This document shows, piece by piece, positions 7,903-16,257 of a stretch of 37,816 nt of DNA. The DNA is from Planctomycetaceae bacterium UBA2671 (GTDB lineage: Bacteria; Planctomycetota; Planctomycetia; Planctomycetales; Planctomycetaceae). The stretch lies in NCBI GenBank assembly GCA_002359185.1, contig DEML01000116.1, positions 92,656 through 130,471 of the forward strand, in the 5' to 3' direction. A model generated the notes under the pieces. The model searched no databases. It saw only the letters and a program-made list of their open reading frames with translations, and was not told the DNA's origin. Made by a program: the position numbers and the translations under genes. The number at the start of each line of letters is the position of its first letter. Positions within the stretch are counted from its first letter, which is position 1.

Positions 7903-8440
7903 GGTCCTCTGCAGATAATCGATACTCAATAAATTCGTCTCGTTACGATATTTCAATAAGTTGTCTTATAATTATTGGTTCAGTTAACTGTTGTAAGTCA
8001 TGGAATAACAAAAATGTAGGCCACAGAGAGCCTGGCACGGCGTAGCTGCGACCAATCACCAGCAACGGAAGAAAATAACCGCCAAGACGCCAAGTGAAAC
8101 AAGGAGATCTTTAAAAAAAATTTGAACCACGATGGCACGAAGACGCAAAGAGATTCAGGAATCATGAAAATCAATAAAAAACATGCTGATGGATTTGAGG
8201 GAATACTGTTACAGAACTCTTCGTGCCTTTGTGCCTTTGTGGTAAAAAACTAGATCAACAAGCTCCTGTTTCACGACACCCATGCCCGAGTGAGAAACAG
8301 AAGGAAGTAAGGCCGCAATAGCATGACCTCTCTTCTGCCTGTAACGCCCAAAACTCAAAAACTTAATGAATTTGCCATCTGAAAATTTGCGTAAGCAACA
8401 AAACTCTGTATCGTTAGTAGCACAGAGAGGATATCTTAAT
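7903..8440. other. Intergenic repeat-rich region upstream of the arsR fragment
   Basis: No protein gene was found. Close to the arsR start lies ATAAG-ACAA-CTTAT (about 7960-7973), an inverted repeat of the kind ArsR proteins bind, which may be a leftover operator. From about 8010 to 8245 the DNA is made of repeat-like fragments: a CCACAGAGAGCCTGGCAC piece near 8020, a GCCAAGACGCCAAG piece near 8082, and two inverted copies of an ACCACGAAGGCAC-type unit. The segment 8246-8440 holds the leader of the DUF1552 relic, with the ribosome site AGAGAGG about 8423-8429. Confidence 0.55.
8126..8243. repeat. Inverted copies of an ACCACGAAGGCACGAAG-type repeat
   Basis: The unit at 8126-8150 (ACCACGATGGCACGAAGACG and on) and the unit at 8219-8243 (reverse complement beginning ACCACAAAGGCACAAAGGC) face each other about 70 bases apart, with roughly six differences over 25 bases. 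From memory, this GGCACGAAG motif is a widespread intergenic repeat in planctomycetes and some other phyla. Its function is not known to me. Confidence 0.6.
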
Positions 8441-8863
8441 ATGAGCCGTTGGATGATTGATCGACGAACGTTTTTGCGTGGAACAGGTGCAGCTGTTTCT
8501 TTGCCTTTGCTTGATATCATGGGGAATCGCTCTTTCGCCGCCGAATCGACAAATCAGGCTCCTCAAAGACTGGTCAGTATTTTTCAGCCGAACGGCGTGT
8601 ATCCCAAAGCCTGGGATGTGACTGGAACTGGAAGTACTTTTGAATTTTCTCCCATTCTTTCTCCGCTCAAGCATCTCAAAGACAATTGGCCAATCGTCAT
8701 GGTCGGCCGTGGAGCAGGAGTGATCACTCCCGGGCGTCACTTGCAAATCAATAATCCGACACCGCTAGCGAATTTGCTGTTCTCAATTTCCCAGGGCTTT
8801 GGGGTTGAGGGAGACAATTTCAATGGTGTGAGTACCGGTGTCATTTCCGAACTGACCGTCTGA
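8441..8863 (+). pseudogene. DUF1552 family protein with internal deletion
   Basis: The frame encodes about 140 residues from the ATG at 8441, which has a ribosome site (AGAGAGG). It opens as DUF1552 proteins do, with a Tat-type signal (DRRTFLRGTGAAVSLPLL) and LVSIFQPNGVYPKAWDVTG. After LKHLKDNWPIVM it jumps directly to a segment typical of the family's C-terminus: GRGAGVITPGRHLQINNPTP and STGVISEL. DUF1552 proteins usually have 430-450 residues, so about 300 residues are missing from the middle without loss of frame. In planctomycetes this exported family usually sits beside DUF1592-type haem proteins, none of which is here. I read it as a decayed gene; a mini-protein is possible but unlikely. 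Confidence 0.75.
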
Positions 8864-8987
8864 TGCTGGCACGATATGTTCTCGTGCAATTCCTGGTAAG
8901 TTCCATTTGTTTTTGGCGATTGAGTTCTATCAATGGTTGCATTTACACCCGCACGATGAAAGAAGTCATCTGCATAGGCCTCGACGA

Positions 8988-10331
8988 ATGAATTTATTGA
9001 CGTCTCTTCCTGTCCGTTTTCTCTCTCTTCTCGCGTTATGCCTGATCGGGGTATCTGGATGTGAACAAAAATTGACAAACGAAGCTCCTGCTTATCCACA
9101 ACGCCCAATCAAACTGATTGTGCCCTTTGCGGCTGGTGGGGGGAGCGATACTTTTGCTCGTATACTTCAGAAGGCGATCGAGGATCATCAGCTTCTTCCG
9201 CAACCGCTTGTAATTATCAATGTTCCCGGAGCCGGGGGGACGGTCGGCAGCAGACGTGTTAAAAATGCGCGTCCCGATGGATACACTCTGCTTCTTCTGC
9301 ACGAAGGAATGTTGACATCACAAGCCGCAGGATTATCCAATTTCGGGCCAGAGGCCTTTCAGCCGATTTGCGGAACGGGCAAAACAGGGATGGTCATCTG
9401 CGTCGCAGCCGACTCGCCGTTTAACACGTTGCAGGATCTGGTTCATGAAGCAAAGGAGACTCCAGAAACACTGCTGTTTTCATGCAGCCTCGGGTCTCCA
9501 AGTCACTTCGCTGGTTTGATGATAGAAAATGCTGCTCCGGGAAGTCGATTTCGCTATGTCCAAGCTGGCGGGGGAGCAAAGCGGTTTGCAGGTTTGCAGG
9601 GCGGTCATGCCGATGTCACGGCTTTGTCGATGGCGGAATTCGTTCAATTTCGAGACTCCGGACTGAAAGCCCTGGCGTTGCTGGAGGAAAAGCGGGATGC
9701 GGCTGCACCTGAATTAATGACCGCGATCGAACAGGGCTATGATGTCATCGCCAGCAATATGCAATTCTGGTGGGCTCCAAAGGGGGCATCGAATGAGAAA
9801 ATTGATTTCTTGACAGATGTTATTCAACAGGCGATGCAAACTCCTGAGGTGAAAGCACGGTTGAATCAGCTACAGATTGACCCCGTTGTTCTGACAGGTG
9901 ATTACTTGTTGGAAAATCTTATCGATAGAACAGAACGTATTCAACGTGTCTCGCAACGACCAGCAATTGCTTTGCCAGAGATTCCAATGATCGTCTTCAT
10001 CGCAGCTTTCATTTTGACTGTCTATGTGATAATAAAAACACTCCGGCATTCCCGGGATTCTCAAGTGGAAAAGCAGATTCAGACTGACTCGAATCGGGTT
10101 CAATGGAAGCTGGCAGTCTCCATCTTTCTCCTGACTTGTCTGTATATTCTGCTCATGCAATATGAATTGATCGGCTATCAACTGGCTACCCTCGGGTACG
10201 TGTTTCTGACCGGCTTGTTGCTGACAACGCGAAATGTTAAATCCGTAACCAGCATGGCGGCCCTGGCAGTGACGTTAAGCCTTGGATTACATTACGTCTT
10301 CACTCAGATATTCATCATCGATCTCCCTTAA
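8988..10331 (+). CDS. Fused tripartite tricarboxylate transporter protein: TctC-type binding lipoprotein plus TctB-type membrane domain
   Basis: From the ATG at 8988 the protein has 447 residues. It begins with a lipoprotein signal ending in GVSGC (Cys25). Residues about 38-320 are a TctC/Bug-type solute-binding domain: YPQRPIKLIVPFAAGGGSD, then VPGAGGTVGSRRV and ARPDGYTLLL are hallmarks. The last 115 or so residues contain four hydrophobic helices (starting at PEIPMIVFIAAFILTVY) in the size and layout of the small membrane subunit TctB. TctC and TctB are normally separate. The stop is followed by tctA, so this is a complete two-gene transporter. Bug-type domains bind carboxylates such as citrate, terephthalate or amino acids; the ligand here is unknown. 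The ATG lies 27 codons inside a longer open frame and is chosen because the signal peptide starts there. Confidence 0.88.
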   Translation: MNLLTSLPVRFLSLLALCLIGVSGCEQKLTNEAPAYPQRPIKLIVPFAAGGGSDTFARILQKAIEDHQLLPQPLVIINVPGAGGTVGSRRVKNARPDGYTLLLLHEGMLTSQAAGLSNFGPEAFQPICGTGKTGMVICVAADSPFNTLQDLVHEAKETPETLLFSCSLGSPSHFAGLMIENAAPGSRFRYVQAGGGAKRFAGLQGGHADVTALSMAEFVQFRDSGLKALALLEEKRDAAAPELMTAIEQGYDVIASNMQFWWAPKGASNEKIDFLTDVIQQAMQTPEVKARLNQLQIDPVVLTGDYLLENLIDRTERIQRVSQRPAIALPEIPMIVFIAAFILTVYVIIKTLRHSRDSQVEKQIQTDSNRVQWKLAVSIFLLTCLYILLMQYELIGYQLATLGYVFLTGLLLTTRNVKSVTSMAALAVTLSLGLHYVFTQIFIIDLP

Positions 10332-10431
10332 CCCATGTTCAAATGGTTTCTGCAGTCACCTGGAAACTGAAGTCCTGAAAACACTGTGTTTGCTCCTGCC
10401 GATTGCTACAGTCTATTTTTAATTTTGTCGA
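10329..10431 (-). repeat. Dispersed ~104-bp element, copy 1 (reverse orientation)
   Basis: This segment, read on the minus strand, matches the elements at 15337-15441 and 32027-32130. Shared blocks are the terminal hairpin region ending in CTGCAG (here TTCAAATGGTTTCTGCAG), a central TTTGCTCCTGCC and a second CTRCAG followed by a TTTTT-containing end. It begins on the TAA stop codon of the TctC-TctB gene and runs over the first bases of the longer open frame of tctA, so it supplies the whole leader between the two genes. Confidence 0.75.
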
Positions 10432-10454
10432 GAGTTCCGGGAACTGAATCATCA

Positions 10455-11969
10455 ATGTATGAGCTATTTGGCGACCTGCTGACTTTACAGGCCCTCGGGC
10501 TGATGATGCTGGGGACGTCACTGGGAGTGATGGTTGGTGCAATTCCCGGTTTAACGGGAGCGATGTTAATTGCACTTTCATTGCCTTTAACATTTTCCAT
10601 GTCGGGCAGTCATGCTCTTGTGCTATTGGTCTCAATGTATGTCGGCTCGGTGAGTGGCGGACTGATTACCGCGACGTTATTGAGGATCCCCGGAACACCG
10701 GCATCCATGATGACGACTCTGGATGGATACCCGCTCGCTCAAGCGGGACAACCGGGTCGTGCGCTTGGACTGGGCGTGGCTGCTTCGCTGATGGGTGGTA
10801 TCATTTCCTGGATCTTTCTGATTCTGCTTTCACGTCCTCTGGCGGAATTTTCGTTGCAGTTTGGGCCGTTCGAATTCTTTTCTCTGGTTTTGATGGCCCT
10901 TGTGCTGATTGCCACTATCAGCGGCGAGTCCTTATCGAAAGGGCTTCTGGCAGGCGTGTTGGGAATCATGACTGCGATGCCGGGTGCCTCTCCCGCAACA
11001 GGTCATCCCCGGTTGACCTTTGGTTTGCACGAACTTGACGATGGTTTCAAACTGCTGCCCGTTTTAATTGGTCTGTTTGCTGTGAATCAGATCTTTAATG
11101 AAGTGTTAAGTATTCATCGACCGACTGCCAGACTCACAGTTTCTACTCAGGGCATATTTTTAACGTTGAATGACTGGCGGAAACACGTTCTAAATATGTT
11201 GCGTTCTTCCTTCATCGGAACTGTTATTGGGATCCTTCCCGGAATTGGAGCCAATATTGGATCGGTGGTCGCCTATTCGGCTGCGAAAAACAGCTCCCGA
11301 AACCCAGAGGAGTTTGGTCACGGAGCAGAAGCTGGTATTGTTGCCTCTGAAGCGGCCAATAATGCGACGGTTGGTGGGGCATTAATCCCGTTGATTGCCA
11401 TGGGCATTCCCGGGAGTGTGATTGATGCAATTCTACTGGGTGCCTTTGTGATTCACGGTTTGCAACCGGGCCCGATGTTATTTGAACAGAACCCGGAAGT
11501 GGTTTATACCATCATGGGGACAATGTTGTTTGCCAACATTTTCATGTTTGTGTTTATGATCAGTTCTCTCAAATGGTTGTCGAAGCTTGCAGATGTTCCC
11601 CGCGCGTATCTGGTCCCTGTGATACTCACGTTTTGCGTTGTCGGCTCATTTGCACTGGCCAATCGGATGTTCGATGTCTGGGTGATGCTAGGCTTTGGTA
11701 TCGTCGGGTTTCTGATGGAAAAAGCAAAGCTTCCGCTCGCACCATTTGTTATCGGATTCGTGTTGGCTCCAATCGGTGAAGAACATCTCTACGAAGGGCT
11801 GATGCAGACCGCAGGCAGTTACTGGCCACTAATCACTCGGCCAATATCACTGTTGTTTACAAGTTGTGCCTGCTGCATGTTGTGCTGGTCACTGTGGAAA
11901 AATTACTGTTCGAGTGGGATTGAGAAATCGACGTATCTTATGAATTCTTTGAAGAGTGAAACCGAATGA
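10455..11969 (+). CDS. tctA: Tripartite tricarboxylate transporter, large membrane subunit TctA
   Basis: The 504-residue protein is the main permease of a TTT-family transporter. It is hydrophobic throughout, with about ten or more membrane helices. Family landmarks include GAIPGLTGAMLIALSLPLTF (about residues 24-43), the segment GTPASMMTTLDGYPLA, the repeated PGIGANIGSVVAYSAAKN and GIPGSVIDAILLGAFVIHGL. It works with the binding lipoprotein encoded upstream, importing a carboxylate with an ion gradient. The frame is open from 10386, but those 23 codons lie inside a repeat element and read poorly; MYELFGDLLTLQALG at 10455 matches the usual TctA start. The sulfatase start overlaps its stop codon (ATGA), so the two are translationally coupled. 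Confidence 0.94.
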   Translation: MYELFGDLLTLQALGLMMLGTSLGVMVGAIPGLTGAMLIALSLPLTFSMSGSHALVLLVSMYVGSVSGGLITATLLRIPGTPASMMTTLDGYPLAQAGQPGRALGLGVAASLMGGIISWIFLILLSRPLAEFSLQFGPFEFFSLVLMALVLIATISGESLSKGLLAGVLGIMTAMPGASPATGHPRLTFGLHELDDGFKLLPVLIGLFAVNQIFNEVLSIHRPTARLTVSTQGIFLTLNDWRKHVLNMLRSSFIGTVIGILPGIGANIGSVVAYSAAKNSSRNPEEFGHGAEAGIVASEAANNATVGGALIPLIAMGIPGSVIDAILLGAFVIHGLQPGPMLFEQNPEVVYTIMGTMLFANIFMFVFMISSLKWLSKLADVPRAYLVPVILTFCVVGSFALANRMFDVWVMLGFGIVGFLMEKAKLPLAPFVIGFVLAPIGEEHLYEGLMQTAGSYWPLITRPISLLFTSCACCMLCWSLWKNYCSSGIEKSTYLMNSLKSETE

Positions 11970-13369
11970 CGAGCAGACCGAATATCCTGTGGTATTGTAC
12001 CGATCAACAACGCTTCGACACGATTGGAGCCTTGGGTAATCCTTATGTGCAGACACCCACAATTGACAAATTGGTCAGAACTGGTGTCAGCTTTACACGG
12101 ACCTACTGCCAAAGTCCGATTTGCACACCCTCCCGCTCCAGTTTTATGACGGGGCTCTACCCTTCGCGACTCCATAACACCCGTAATGGAAATGAAAGTT
12201 TCCCCGGTTTTCCACCGGTGATCAGCAAGCTGATTTCCGAAAGTGGATACGACTGTGGAATGATCGGAAAGTTTCATCTGCAAAGCTCAGGGTATCGCAC
12301 GGAACCACGTCTGGATGATGGTTTCTCCTACTGGAGATTCAGTCATGCACCGCGTGACGACTGGAAAGAAGGCCATCATTACGCGGAATGGGTCCGTTCG
12401 CTTGGCGAAGATCTCAATCAACTGCGAGAGCGTCCCGAACGTGTGCCTCCTGAATATCATCAAACGACCTGGGCGAGTGAATGTGCACTCGAATTCCTGA
12501 AAAGGCATCGCGATGAAGCAACGCCCTGGTTTCTCAACATCAGCATTTACGACCCCCATCCTCCCTTCATTCCACCCAAAGAGTACGCCGATCGTTTCGA
12601 TCCCAATGTGATGCCGGGGCCGCATTTTCAGGAAAGCGATCTTGAGCAGCAAAAGCGATTGTCATCACTCGACTTTCAGGATGATATCCGAACGCCGGAA
12701 GAACATGATGCCAGACGAAAACAGGCTGACTATTATGCGATGATTGCTCAAATTGATGATCAGTTTGCCCGCATTCTCGAATACCTTGATGATACGGGGC
12801 AAAGAGAAAATACGGTGGTGATCTTCACCAGCGATCACGGCGAGTCCCTGGGCGATCATGGCCTGATGTATAAGGGCTGTCGGTTTTATGAAGGACTTGT
12901 TCGTGTTCCGCTCATATTTGATTGGGCGGGACATTTTCAACAGGATTTACAGAGCGATGCCCTTGTGGAACTTCTCGATCTGACAGCGACACTACTCGAA
13001 CTGGCTGGACTCGATCAACCGGAGTACATGCAGGGGCAGTCTCTGATTCCCATTTTAACGGGAGAATCAGACCCGAATCATCATCGTGATTTTGTTCGCT
13101 CAGAATACTTCGACGCTCTCGACCCTCATTTTACGGGAGGTTCAGGCACGTTCGGCACGATGTATCGGACTGATCGTTACAAATTGTGTGTCTATCACGA
13201 TAAAGATCTGGGAGAGCTTTACGATTTAACTGTGGATCCCTGGGAGTTCAATGATCTCTGGAATTCGAAAGAGCACGAACCGATCAAGAATCAATTGATC
13301 TACGAAAGTTTCAATGCCCATGTCACTTTGACGACCGACATGGGGTCGAAACGAATTGCCCCCATGTAG
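11966..13369 (+). CDS. Type I (formylglycine) sulfatase
   Basis: This 467-residue hydrolase belongs to the alkaline phosphatase-like sulfatases. The formylglycine motif CTPSR (C53-R57) lies in SPICTPSRSSFMTGLYPS; the cysteine must be converted by an FGE or anSME enzyme encoded elsewhere. Metal-site residues include D13-Q14 near the N-terminus and TSDHGESLGDHGLMYKG further on. D followed by Q at the first metal site is seen in choline-sulfatase and phosphonate monoester hydrolase-like members. No signal peptide is visible (MTSRPNILWYCTDQQR), so it probably works in the cytoplasm, unlike most planctomycete sulfatases. Its ATGA overlap with tctA suggests that the transporter imports a sulfated acid that this enzyme then desulfates. 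Arylsulfatase or phosphonate hydrolase activity cannot be excluded. Confidence 0.93.
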   Translation: MTSRPNILWYCTDQQRFDTIGALGNPYVQTPTIDKLVRTGVSFTRTYCQSPICTPSRSSFMTGLYPSRLHNTRNGNESFPGFPPVISKLISESGYDCGMIGKFHLQSSGYRTEPRLDDGFSYWRFSHAPRDDWKEGHHYAEWVRSLGEDLNQLRERPERVPPEYHQTTWASECALEFLKRHRDEATPWFLNISIYDPHPPFIPPKEYADRFDPNVMPGPHFQESDLEQQKRLSSLDFQDDIRTPEEHDARRKQADYYAMIAQIDDQFARILEYLDDTGQRENTVVIFTSDHGESLGDHGLMYKGCRFYEGLVRVPLIFDWAGHFQQDLQSDALVELLDLTATLLELAGLDQPEYMQGQSLIPILTGESDPNHHRDFVRSEYFDALDPHFTGGSGTFGTMYRTDRYKLCVYHDKDLGELYDLTVDPWEFNDLWNSKEHEPIKNQLIYESFNAHVTLTTDMGSKRIAPM

Positions 13370-13519
13370 TGGTTTGAAACTTTTGGTTTGGATTTTCGAA
13401 AGAATTGAATAATCTGATTTGTAGAATCAACGTTCGCAAATTGAGTCGGATCTCTTGAACATTGTTAAGTTGGCATCTCAACAATTTTGAATGCAATAGA
13501 CGATCTGCAAACGCGATGA
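13370..13519. other. Intergenic spacer after the sulfatase
   Basis: This A+T-rich stretch follows the sulfatase stop. I see no gene, no hairpin followed by a T-run and no repeat related to the others. Together with the transposase relic that follows, it makes up the 300-base gap before the cdsA-like gene. Confidence 0.4.
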
Positions 13520-13648
13520 TTAATCAGCCAATTCCTGGGGAAGTCCAAGATCCCGGCAGGCAATGCCTGTTTTAAGTCCATAAAGCACGGCATTTACGAA
13601 CAGACGGTTGTCTTTGGCGACACCTCCATGTCCGACAGGCTGGCCGGA
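13520..13648 (-). pseudogene. Relic of an IS5-type (DUF4096) transposase, N-terminal fragment
   Basis: Read on the minus strand this gives SGQPVGHGGVAKDNRLFVNA, continuing VLYGLKTGIACRDLGLPQEL and then a stop. This is the N-terminal DUF4096 segment of IS5-family transposases, where DNRLFVNAVLYRLKTGIPWRDLP is the usual form. An in-frame stop precedes the fragment, and the expected continuation is missing. No terminal inverted repeats or target duplication are visible around it. It is a small leftover of an old insertion; its left part may provide upstream DNA for the following gene. Confidence 0.7.
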
Positions 13649-13683
13649 GAGAGAAATTTAATTCTTCAACATTGGCAGAACTA

Positions 13684-14679
13684 ATGGATTCGCTCGCTCA
13701 AAAACTTGCAGTTGACCTCGGAGTAATGACGGTCCTGGCAGGCATTATTGCAGCTTTGGTGGTCGGGACTGTTGTGCGGTTGTCATTATTAGTCGGCAAA
13801 GAGACAGAGACCCGTCAGAAAAAAGTTGGTAGCTTGATTGCCTGGTGGGTTTTGGCAATGGTCTTTACGATTGCATCCCTTCTGGGTACGTCAGCATTAA
13901 TTTTATTGATCGGTGTGATCAGTTTCATGGGGTTACGTGAGTTTCTGGAAATTACCGATTCTCGATTTCATGAGAAACCTTTGCAGACGATTGCATTTCT
14001 GGCGCTTCCTGTCCATTACCTGTTTATCCTGTTGAAATGGTATGAAGCTTTCTGGATATTCATTCCCTCGATTATTTTTTTGCTGTTGCCGATCCGTTTA
14101 ATATTGGCTGGTCACACCGAAGGATACATTGAGAAAGCTTCGATGGCGACATGGGGGCTGTTTCTGACGGTCTATGGTTTTTCTCATTCTGGTTTGTTGC
14201 TGTCACTTCCTGAGGAAATTAATCCATCCGGAGGCCCAATCGGGCTCTTCTTGTTTCTGGTCATCCTGACGGAAGTTAACGATATTGCCCAAGCCCTGTG
14301 GGGAAGAAAATTTGGTCGAACCAAAGTTGTCCCCAATGTCTCGCCCAACAAAAGTTGGGAAGGACTGCTCCTCGGAATGCTTACAACAGTCACCGTAGCG
14401 ATTGTGTTGGCTCCCTTGATTACACCTTTAGCTGGAGACATCCGTTCTCCGCTCGAATTCCGTTTCGGTGTCGAATTAATCTTGCCTACTGCCGCAGGAC
14501 TCTTGATAGCGATCGGAGGCTTCTTTGGTGATCTCAACATGTCAGCCGTTAAACGTGATTTGGGAATTAAAGATGCCGGGCACTTAATTCCTGGTCAGGG
14601 GGGCATACTCGACCGAATCGATAGCCTGACATATACTGCACCACTCTTCTTTTACTTTGTTTATTTTCTGTATCGGTGA
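13684..14679 (+). CDS. cdsA: Phosphatidate cytidylyltransferase-like membrane protein (CdsA family)
   Basis: The 331-residue protein has about eight membrane helices and ends with the CTP-transferase signature S-x-x-K-R-x-x-x-I-K-D...PGxGGxxDRxDS, seen as SAVKRDLGIKDAGHLIPGQG followed by GILDRIDSL (about 290-318). Family members make CDP-diacylglycerol from phosphatidate and CTP. This protein belongs to the longer form that carries extra N-terminal helices. The frame can start at TTG 13672 or ATG 13684; neither has a clear ribosome site, and I prefer the ATG. The CDP-alcohol phosphotransferase gene follows after 21 bases, so the pair probably makes and uses CDP-activated lipid. A housekeeping CdsA may exist elsewhere in the genome. 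Confidence 0.87.
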   Translation: MDSLAQKLAVDLGVMTVLAGIIAALVVGTVVRLSLLVGKETETRQKKVGSLIAWWVLAMVFTIASLLGTSALILLIGVISFMGLREFLEITDSRFHEKPLQTIAFLALPVHYLFILLKWYEAFWIFIPSIIFLLLPIRLILAGHTEGYIEKASMATWGLFLTVYGFSHSGLLLSLPEEINPSGGPIGLFLFLVILTEVNDIAQALWGRKFGRTKVVPNVSPNKSWEGLLLGMLTTVTVAIVLAPLITPLAGDIRSPLEFRFGVELILPTAAGLLIAIGGFFGDLNMSAVKRDLGIKDAGHLIPGQGGILDRIDSLTYTAPLFFYFVYFLYR

Positions 14680-14700
14680 GAATCGTCAGAAAGGATCATT

Positions 14701-15339
14701 GTGTGCGAAAAATCAGCAGATCGAAGTCAGGACCGAACGACCTCCCTGCTGACAATTCCAAATATTCTATGCTTCATCCGCCTGATCGGCTCACCGGCAT
14801 TACTATGGGTTGCCTGGCAACAGGATCAAATGCTCTTCCTGTGGACTTTTCTAGGGTTGTTTTTGACGGATTGGTTCGACGGGAAATTGGCGATCTTACT
14901 CAATCAGAAGTCGGTCTATGGAGCTGTCCTGGACAGTTTCGCTGATGTGTCTCTCTATGCATCGGCAATACTGGGTCTCGGCTGGCTCAAATGGGAGACA
15001 TTCCAGCAAGAAGTCTTCTGGATAACGTTAGGTGTCAGCAGTTATTTCCTGACGTGTACAGTGGGGCTAATCAAATACGGGCGCATCCCCAGCTATCATA
15101 CACGAGCAGCGAAAATCTGCTGGATGCTGGCGGGACTTGCGATCGTCTCTCTTTTGATGAATTGGCCAATCTGGCTCTCTCGCCTGGTCATCATTGGAAT
15201 CATTTATACCAATCTGGAAGCTGTCGCGATGACGATCGTTTTGCCGGAATGGACGAATGACCTGCGGACTCTGGCGGCCGCGATTCGCATGAAGAGAAAA
15301 ATGGATGCCAAAAATAAAACCAAATTCCATGCCGACTAG
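14701..15339 (+). CDS. CDP-alcohol phosphatidyltransferase family protein
   Basis: This 212-residue membrane enzyme starts at GTG, preceded by AAGGA seven bases upstream. The family active site D-xx-DG-xx-AR-x8-G-xxx-D-xxx-D is present as D57, D60-G61, A64, G74, D78 and D82, so all four catalytic aspartates are kept, but the arginine is isoleucine (I65). Such enzymes move a phosphatidyl group from CDP-diacylglycerol to an alcohol such as glycerol phosphate, inositol phosphate or serine, in the inner membrane. The neighbouring cdsA-like gene, 21 bases upstream, would supply the CDP-lipid. The acceptor cannot be told from the sequence. The stop codon TAG is also the first base triplet of a dispersed repeat element. 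Confidence 0.85.
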   Translation: MCEKSADRSQDRTTSLLTIPNILCFIRLIGSPALLWVAWQQDQMLFLWTFLGLFLTDWFDGKLAILLNQKSVYGAVLDSFADVSLYASAILGLGWLKWETFQQEVFWITLGVSSYFLTCTVGLIKYGRIPSYHTRAAKICWMLAGLAIVSLLMNWPIWLSRLVIIGIIYTNLEAVAMTIVLPEWTNDLRTLAAAIRMKRKMDAKNKTKFHAD

Positions 15340-15441
15340 ACCATATTCAAAAATTACCTGCAGCGTTTGGCAGGAGCAAATACTGCGTTTTAAGGTTATT
15401 TTGCGTTCATGCGACTGCAGAAACCATTCGAAAATGGTCTA
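15337..15441 (+). repeat. Dispersed ~104-bp element, copy 2
   Basis: The 105-bp unit starts TAGACCAT and ends ATGGTCTA, so its ends are inverted. Imperfect inverted arms of about 26 bases each contain CTGCAG (CTGCAGAAACCATTCGAAAA at the right). The right end forms the hairpin ACCATT-CGAA-AATGGT. The interior holds GGCAGGAGCAAA. It is about 80 per cent identical by eye to copy 3 and, reversed, similar to copy 1. Its first three bases are the stop codon of the CDP-alcohol phosphotransferase gene. Confidence 0.85.
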
Positions 15442-15552
15442 AATCACGATACCCAATAATTGGATAATCATGAATTCATTGGAAAACCTGCAGGTCAGGC
15501 TGATTCAACTGATATTAAAGTGTCCAAGAATTGCGCACGGTCATCAAATAGT

Positions 15553-16257
15553 TCAATTATCTTTGAGTTGAATTTTCTCAGGATATGTTTTCCAGTATTG
15601 GCTGGAAACCCAACGAATCAAAAGTGGGAATAACCCCATTAAAACCAGAGCGAGTAGTAATTTTGGGGACAATACGGCTGAAGCACCATATTGAATGACT
15701 TCCTCCAGTGTGGGGATTTGCGTTCCCGCGAAGACGAAGACCATTGTCGAGGGGATGAGGCCGAGTTGTGTCGACCACCAGAAGGAGAAGGTGGAGAGAG
15801 AAGTTGCTCCGCAGACATAGTTGGTTAAAGTGTAAGGTGAGTGCATCAGACGCAGAGCGAGCAGATAATAGGCTCCTTCTCTTTCAAAAGAATGGTCGAG
15901 TTTCTGCATTAGGAAGAAGAAGCGAGATCGTATCGCGTCACGCATAAGAGTTCGGCTTAAGAGAAATGTCACGACGGCTGCTGCTGTCAATGCGCAGTCG
16001 GCGATTATGACCGCTTGCCAGAATCCGAATAACCAACCGTAAATCACCGCTTTCCCTCCGGTACCGGGAATTATCGAAAGCAGAAAGTAGCTGAACAGTC
16101 CGATTACAAATCCCAGGATTGGTTTTGACATGAGGAACGTGCGAATATGGATTTCGTAAGTAAGCAGAACTTTAAACAATCCATAGCGGCGAAAAAGTAA
16201 CCCCGCCGCAGTGATTACTATCGTGAGTATGAGAAATGTCAAAATTTTGCTTTTCAT
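15553..16257 (-). CDS. TVP38/TMEM64 family membrane protein (VTT domain)
   Basis: This 234-residue membrane protein has about five or six helices and the VTT/SNARE-associated core: a re-entrant segment around FLLSIIPGTGGKAVIYGWLF (about 58-77), then FWQAVIIADCALTAAAVVTFLLSR and a C-terminal helix pair. DedA/TVP38 proteins are thought to help move lipids across the inner membrane. Its start overlaps the stop of the metallophosphoesterase gene (ATGA), so both are made from one transcript. Convergent orientation with the CdsA-like/CDP-alcohol pair suggests a region concerned with lipids, but this is only context. Confidence 0.85.
   Translation of the reverse strand: MKSKILTFLILTIVITAAGLLFRRYGLFKVLLTYEIHIRTFLMSKPILGFVIGLFSYFLLSIIPGTGGKAVIYGWLFGFWQAVIIADCALTAAAVVTFLLSRTLMRDAIRSRFFFLMQKLDHSFEREGAYYLLALRLMHSPYTLTNYVCGATSLSTFSFWWSTQLGLIPSTMVFVFAGTQIPTLEEVIQYGASAVLSPKLLLALVLMGLFPLLIRWVSSQYWKTYPEKIQLKDN

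Noticed and set aside
8030..8052. TGGCACG-like sequence resembling a sigma-54 -24 box.
   Set aside because: The -12 element does not fit in sequence or spacing, and the segment lies inside a repeat-derived patch.
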